Below are positions 59,839-64,000 of a stretch of 64,000 bases of DNA, in pieces. The first letter of the stretch is position 1. Every line of letters begins with the position of its first letter. Source of the stretch: Pseudomonas fluorescens. Its GTDB lineage: Bacteria; Pseudomonadota; Gammaproteobacteria; Pseudomonadales; Pseudomonadaceae. The notes under the pieces are model-generated. The model was not told where the DNA came from and did no database searches. It saw only the letters and a list, made by a program, of their open reading frames with translations. The stretch lies in NCBI RefSeq assembly GCF_001307155.1, contig NZ_CP012830.1:4524501-4588500 (forward strand), read 5' to 3'. Made by a program: the position numbers and the translations under genes.

Positions 59839-60462
59839 TTATTCCACAATCGTATGTACATCCTCCTCGCTCAAACAGACCGACAACTGCTGACCTTCCT
59901 TGCTGAAGGCGCAATAGGGCAATGCCTGCTGCTTGAGGAAGGCCAGTGGCACGGCTATAAAAAATGCGCTCAACGCTGCTGCAGCCACGGTTTTCCCGAA
60001 TATTTTCAGCCCGGAGAGTGACGCGTTTCTGGACGCCGTTTTTGCCCTGGAACGGGCATACAAACCGCTGGCCAGGATCGCTGCACCGATCAGCATGGCA
60101 ATCGTGATATCGGCCTGTACGGGGCTGTAAAGCAGATTGCCGTTGGCATCGTCCGGGTAGTTCAATTGCCACCAGCCACCGATGCACAGCGGCACAAGCC
60201 CGGCGGTGATCCAGGCGAGGATCGACCCCGGCAGCCGTAGCAGGATGGCCACTATCAGGCCGAGGGTGGCAACGGCCCAGCCGCTGAGAAACAGTTGGGT
60301 GGACATGGCACCGCCGAACAGGGTACCGCCGACATCCTTGGGCGTCAGAAGGGTCCAGTCGTAGAAAATGATGTGCAGAAGCACACCCCCTACGGCAATC
60401 CAGCTCATCGGGAAGTAAAGCCATAACCATCGGGTGTTGGAGCGAAGCATTGTCTTACTCAT
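59839..60462 (-). CDS. hypothetical integral membrane protein
   Basis: This 207-residue protein has five or so helices (WLWLYFPMSWIAVGGVLLHII, QLFLSGWAVATLGLIVAILL and others) and a short cytoplasmic tail ending CLSEEDVHTIVE. The start at 60462 is uncertain; a Met at 60450 and a much longer upstream frame exist, the latter rejected because it crosses a terminator. No known family. The 378 bases to the next gene hold only that terminator. Confidence 0.6.
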   Translation of the reverse strand: MSKTMLRSNTRWLWLYFPMSWIAVGGVLLHIIFYDWTLLTPKDVGGTLFGGAMSTQLFLSGWAVATLGLIVAILLRLPGSILAWITAGLVPLCIGGWWQLNYPDDANGNLLYSPVQADITIAMLIGAAILASGLYARSRAKTASRNASLSGLKIFGKTVAAAALSAFFIAVPLAFLKQQALPYCAFSKEGQQLSVCLSEEDVHTIVE

Positions 60463-60723
60463 GCTGGGGGACGAGAACGTGTCAGAGATGTGCATGAATG
60501 AGAGAGGGTGCCAGGCATCAGCACTATCACTGAACGTGTGGCGTTCAGATTCGGAATAACACACATCTTCCTTTTTGTGTTTTGGGCACCAGTTTGTAAT
60601 GTGCTCTTGCGCATTGTATATGCTTGTTGATCCGGTGAGGGTTGAACGCTTGAGCGTACTTTCAGGCGAGAGGACATGCGGCCAGTGAAGTCCTTTCCGG
60701 CTTAATGTGAGATCAGCATGACC

Positions 60724-60759
60724 AAAAAGCCCTGCAGGTTTACGCGTGCAGGGCTTTTC
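60724..60759. terminator. bidirectional terminator
   Basis: AAAAAGCCCTGCA/TGCAGGGCTTTTC with a 10-base loop. It has A-run and T-run on opposite sides. Confidence 0.85.
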
Positions 60760-60840
60760 TCGTTTTCGGCCCCAGGGAGCATGATTCATTGACCTTGGGA
60801 TTGATCTACGCTTAATGCTCTACAGAGAGGGTTGCGTGTC

Positions 60841-61068
60841 ATGAGCGAAGATCGAGTGGTAGCGCTTGAGATAGCGCTTAAAACGGTAATGGCAGTCGCT
60901 GGGCGACAAGGCGTGGCAGCCGACGAGCTGTGCAGGAAGTCAATTCGCGCAATCATTAGTGACCCCGAGTTTAATTGGGTCAAGCCCGACCATGCTGAAG
61001 ACGCCATCGCCGAGATTGAAATGGCTCAAACTGCCATTGCGCATCTGTCTCTACCCTCGGCGAAATAA
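60841..61068 (+). CDS. hypothetical 75-residue protein
   Basis: A small soluble helical protein (MSEDRVVALEIALKTVMAVAGRQGVAADELCRKSIRAII...). GAGAGGG precedes the ATG at 60841. No known family, but the sequence is well-behaved and looks coding. Confidence 0.55.
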   Translation: MSEDRVVALEIALKTVMAVAGRQGVAADELCRKSIRAIISDPEFNWVKPDHAEDAIAEIEMAQTAIAHLSLPSAK

Positions 61069-61280
61069 GCGGGTGTGGATCGGGCAGAAGCTCGTTTGAG
61101 TTGATCGATCATCGTGGTCGGTAGACCGCGTGGCGTCAGCGTGACCGTCCGGATAGCTTCCGGCCGCGACGTGAATACTCACGTGGATAACGAGGTTGCT
61201 GCAGGGGCGATCCGCTGCCCATGCAGCACCTGTTTCAGGACGAGGCACTACGGCCCGGTTTCCGCTAACCGCGCCGATGT

Positions 61281-62546
61281 TCAGGTTCGCGCTGCGCTGA
61301 CTTCGCCGGTGGTCGTGGCGTTATTGCGGACAGCCTGATACAGCAGGCTGGACACCATGAACCCAAGAATGGCCAATACGCTCATCAAACTGAAGACATA
61401 GTTGTAGCCTTGCTGGCCGGGGAAATGGTCGAGGATTGCACCATAGATGACGTAGGCGAACATGCCTGGCGCATAGCCGATCAGACAACCAATACCGAAG
61501 GCTGAGCCGGTGATGTGCTGGGGAATGCCGATTTCACCCATGGGCGCCCAGAACACACCGCGCATGGAGAAAACTATCAGCGCGAAGGAGAGGGTGGCGG
61601 CCATGCCCGCGTAGATGAAACTCGGGCTTTTCGGGATAAGCATGATCACGCCCATCAGCGGCAGCAAAGCCAGGAACGCCCATTTCAGATAGCGGCTGGT
61701 GCTCTTGAACTGTTTGTCGGCAATGAAGCCTCCGGCAGGCCCGCCGAGGATCTTGAGAAAGTACTGATTGATGATGCCGTAGGCGCCCACCAGTGCCACG
61801 GGCAGTTCGTACATGTCCTTGAGGTAGGGAATGAAATAGGTCAGGCCGCAGTAGACGATGTAGACCATGAACACGTTGAGGCTGACCAGCCAGATACCCG
61901 GGACCTTGATGGCCTCGAGCAGGTTCGACAGACCGTTCTTCGGCTTGGCGCTCGACTGCGCGGTGCCGCCCTTGAGCAGGAACCAGGTCAGGGTGCCGGC
62001 AAGAATGTCGATGACCGAGTAAAACAGGATCGCCGATTTCAGACCGGACTCACCGGAACCCATGGCGACGAAGACGCCCAGCGCAGAAAAGGCGACCAGG
62101 GTATCAATGACCCCACGCCCGCCTTCCAGAAGACCGAACAACCGACCCTGCTCCTGATCGTCACCCAGGTTGCGGATGGCCTTGAGCAGTGAAGGCCAAA
62201 AGATGCAATCGGCGCAGACGGCCAACAGGCTGAACACGATCAGCAGGTTGCTGAAGGGCGGGAAGGTCGCAAGGTAGAGCCCCAGGCTGCCGGTGCCGAG
62301 CAGGCCGATGGGAATCAGCTTGCGTGTGTCGTACCGGTCCGCCAGCAGGCCGCCGACGACAAACAGCGCGGTGGCGATAATGGCGTTGGCGCTCAGTAGC
62401 AAGCCGATTTCAGTATGGGTCAATCCCATGAACGTTTGCATCGGCACATAGAAGGCGTCCTTGAGGTTCGCCAGCTTGTAGATGGTGCCGCCACCGAGGA
62501 TGAGAATCAGGAATCTGAGCCATTTGGCCTTGTCACGAGTTGTCAT
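61281..62546 (-). CDS. MFS transporter
   Basis: This 421-residue permease has 12 predicted helices and the MFS loop GGLLADRYDTRK between helices 2 and 3. It resembles sugar- or sugar-acid-type MFS proteins, but the substrate cannot be read. It lies 38 bases downstream of the isomerase-like gene in the same direction, so both are likely one operon, with the transporter importing the substrate of the enzyme. Confidence 0.85.
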   Translation of the reverse strand: MTTRDKAKWLRFLILILGGGTIYKLANLKDAFYVPMQTFMGLTHTEIGLLLSANAIIATALFVVGGLLADRYDTRKLIPIGLLGTGSLGLYLATFPPFSNLLIVFSLLAVCADCIFWPSLLKAIRNLGDDQEQGRLFGLLEGGRGVIDTLVAFSALGVFVAMGSGESGLKSAILFYSVIDILAGTLTWFLLKGGTAQSSAKPKNGLSNLLEAIKVPGIWLVSLNVFMVYIVYCGLTYFIPYLKDMYELPVALVGAYGIINQYFLKILGGPAGGFIADKQFKSTSRYLKWAFLALLPLMGVIMLIPKSPSFIYAGMAATLSFALIVFSMRGVFWAPMGEIGIPQHITGSAFGIGCLIGYAPGMFAYVIYGAILDHFPGQQGYNYVFSLMSVLAILGFMVSSLLYQAVRNNATTTGEVSAART

Positions 62547-62584
62547 TATTGTTCTCCAGGCGTGATCGGGTAGTAACGTCAGGT

Positions 62585-63655
62585 TCAGGCGTTTGCGCGG
62601 TTATCCAGGGTCAGTTCGGCCAGGGTCCGGAACTCGGCCAGCAGACCTCGAACATAGGCAACCTGGTTGTTCGCCCAGCGGTGTTCGTCGGCCAGCATTC
62701 GCTCCAGCGAGTAGCCGATTGGCAGCGGCGTTTCACTCATTTCCCGATAGGCAATGAACGGGTCGGCGGCCTCGAAGGTCTGGCGGAATGCCGGGGCGAC
62801 GTAGTGATTTTCCTGTTCGAGGATGAATGCAATCACTTGCGGGGTTGATTCGCCGAGCATCAGCAATTCGAACAACATGCGTGCGCTGGGCAGGTCATCT
62901 TCGTCACAGCCCTGCAGCACGCCGTAATGGCCGAAGCCGTTTTGCTCGGGGACGATGCGCACGCCCTTGAGGTGGGTCTGGCGTATGTGCGGCGCCAGGG
63001 TACGGAGCGCGGGCAGGGGCTGTTCGCAGGCGTTGATCATGTTGCCGAAGTCGAACAAGGCACGCAGTCGAGGATGGTTGAGGCGGTTCAGCAGGTGCGC
63101 GATTTCGGCACTCTTGAGTTCTTCATGCTGCTCGAAGTCGAAGAACAGATCGTGCTCGTCAGCTTGCTGCGCGAGGTAATGCAGGTCTGATTCGATCACG
63201 TCCATGACCCGTGACAGCGTTCCCTCGTAGCGCGAGTAAACGCGGATGTTGCGCACCCCCAGGGCCTTGGCGATTCCGATAACCTGATCGACATCTTTTT
63301 TCAGGGTGCTGCTGATTTCCAGGTGCACATCCAGTCCGAGCGCATGAGCCTTCTCGGCAAACGCTCGAAGTTGCGCGGGTGTCATTTGACTCAGGCTGTT
63401 TTCCTCACCGTCGAGCAAGTGCAGGCTCAGCCCCTGCAACTCGTGGCGATAGGCGAAGTCCAGCAGGTCGGCAGGCGTGACGCGGCCATGGGTGAGGTTG
63501 GTCAGCAAGGGATAGGCATGGGCAAACAGGCGCACCTGCCCAAGTCGGTCGAGCAACTGGCGGGCCAGTGCTTCAGTCAGTGCGGGAGGTGCCCCGGCCT
63601 CGACAGCCTTATGGCTGAGCAAGGCATGGAATCGTTCCTGGATCTTATTGTTCAT
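62585..63655 (-). CDS. TIM-barrel sugar isomerase/epimerase-like protein
   Basis: This 356-residue protein of the xylose-isomerase-like AP2 endonuclease fold has strands with LQGLSLHLLDGEENSL, LDVHLEISSTLKKD, FFDFEQHEELKSAEI and LRALFDFGNMINACEQP (metal-binding Glu, Asp and His candidates). It could isomerise or epimerise a sugar or sugar acid. The Met at 63655 has AGGA about 9 bases upstream and is preferred to the one at 63664. It is in an operon with the MFS gene. Confidence 0.75.
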   Translation of the reverse strand: MNNKIQERFHALLSHKAVEAGAPPALTEALARQLLDRLGQVRLFAHAYPLLTNLTHGRVTPADLLDFAYRHELQGLSLHLLDGEENSLSQMTPAQLRAFAEKAHALGLDVHLEISSTLKKDVDQVIGIAKALGVRNIRVYSRYEGTLSRVMDVIESDLHYLAQQADEHDLFFDFEQHEELKSAEIAHLLNRLNHPRLRALFDFGNMINACEQPLPALRTLAPHIRQTHLKGVRIVPEQNGFGHYGVLQGCDEDDLPSARMLFELLMLGESTPQVIAFILEQENHYVAPAFRQTFEAADPFIAYREMSETPLPIGYSLERMLADEHRWANNQVAYVRGLLAEFRTLAELTLDNRANA

Positions 63656-63767
63656 TCGAGTCATTCCTGGTTCAGACGCCGGGTCTGCCGGCGCAGCCTT
63701 TATCGCGCCAGTCAGGAACTCTCGATAGATCCATTATCAGTTAAATCATAAGACCACTTGCCTTGCC

Positions 63768-64000
63768 TCAAGTGGCCTGCTGCAGGTAGCCCATGTCGGA
63801 CAAGGCCTGGGCCAGTGCTTCGACGCGCTCCTCGGCCTGGCTTTCAGGCGTGCCGGCAAAGCCGATCAACAGGGCCGGTGGCAGGACATGTTCAAGGCAG
63901 TAGTCGCTCAGGGCATAGGTGTGGATGTTGTGCCGGGCCAGTTCCTTGGCGATGGCATCGTCATCCAGCTCCGCTGGTAACCAGGCGATCAGGTGCATGC
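63768..64000 (-). CDS. MocR-type regulator or PLP aminotransferase, C-terminal part
   Basis: The last 77 residues (MHLIAWLPAELDDDAIAKELARHNIHTYALSDYCL...LLIGFAGTPESQAEERVEALAQAL) match the C-terminal small domain of fold-type I aminotransferases in the GntR/MocR regulators (GMHLIAWL, LLIGF). The N-terminal part, which would show whether a wHTH is fused, is beyond the right edge. It faces the isomerase promoter from upstream in the same direction. Confidence 0.7.
   Translation of the reverse strand, partial: MHLIAWLPAELDDDAIAKELARHNIHTYALSDYCLEHVLPPALLIGFAGTPESQAEERVEALAQALSDMGYLQQAT

Noticed and set aside
60463..60789. N-terminal extension of the membrane protein at 59839
   Set aside because: The extension crosses a bidirectional terminator at 60724-60759 and has no domain.
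1..64000. CRISPR array
   Set aside because: No regularly spaced identical repeats were seen; the only repeats are REP pairs and the short motifs listed.

Overview
The window is about 64 kb of a Pseudomonas chromosome, most like the P. fluorescens group. The evidence is gene order (leuCD-methyltransferase-leuB-asd-usg-fimV-truA-trpF-accD-folC-dedD-cvpA-purF-metZ and thrS-infC-rpmI-rplT-pheST-ihfA), GC-rich codon use, Pseudomonas-type REP elements between convergent genes, and an RsmE-type CsrA. No contig break is visible. Both ends cut a gene: leuC at the left, a MocR/aminotransferase-like gene at the right.

Bases 1-18.2 kb are conserved housekeeping DNA: leucine synthesis, aspartate-semialdehyde dehydrogenase and its Cys-less paralogue, the FimV hub protein, TruA, tryptophan, fatty acid, folate and purine enzymes, and MetZ. 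A tRNA-Val/Asp/Asp cluster and a PuuB-like oxidase follow. From tRNA-Val(GAC) at 20.5 kb to about 29.5 kb lies a patchwork accessory region: a group II intron placed right after a terminator, a NADAR-domain gene, a GNAT acetyltransferase between imperfect direct repeats, a PPP-type phosphatase, an FMN reductase and several unknown small genes. RsmE (29.6 kb) leads back to conserved DNA, including a DUF1654-endonuclease I pair behind a perfect LexA box, a periplasmic asparaginase, and a complete ribose operon (rbsBACRKD plus a periplasmic nucleoside hydrolase) with a promoter and a LacI-type palindrome in front.

From 43 to 50.4 kb is the translation block thrS-infC-rpmI-rplT, pheST, ihfA and a MerR-type gene. 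The thrS leader holds two hairpins that resemble tRNA-Thr anticodon arms (loops with UGU and GGU), the second directly before the Shine-Dalgarno. This looks like the E. coli ThrRS translational operator.

From tRNA-Pro(GGG) at 50.5 kb to a degenerate copy of its 3' part at 58.13 kb lies a wrecked prophage: integrase fragment, tail-fibre region, an AT-rich acyltransferase, late-control D fragment, and a lysis cassette with a nested Rz1-like frame. Most of its genes carry frameshifts, nonsense codons or deletions. Beyond it are an internally deleted IS5 transposase, small membrane proteins, an MFS transporter paired with a TIM-barrel isomerase-like gene, and the right-edge partial gene.

The best candidates for new biology are the thrS leader, the SOS-type DUF1654-endA unit, the intron/NADAR neighbourhood, and the LexA-box gene at the right end of the dead prophage. 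Frame calls, motifs and spacings were read directly from the sequence. Family names come from recognition and were not searched.
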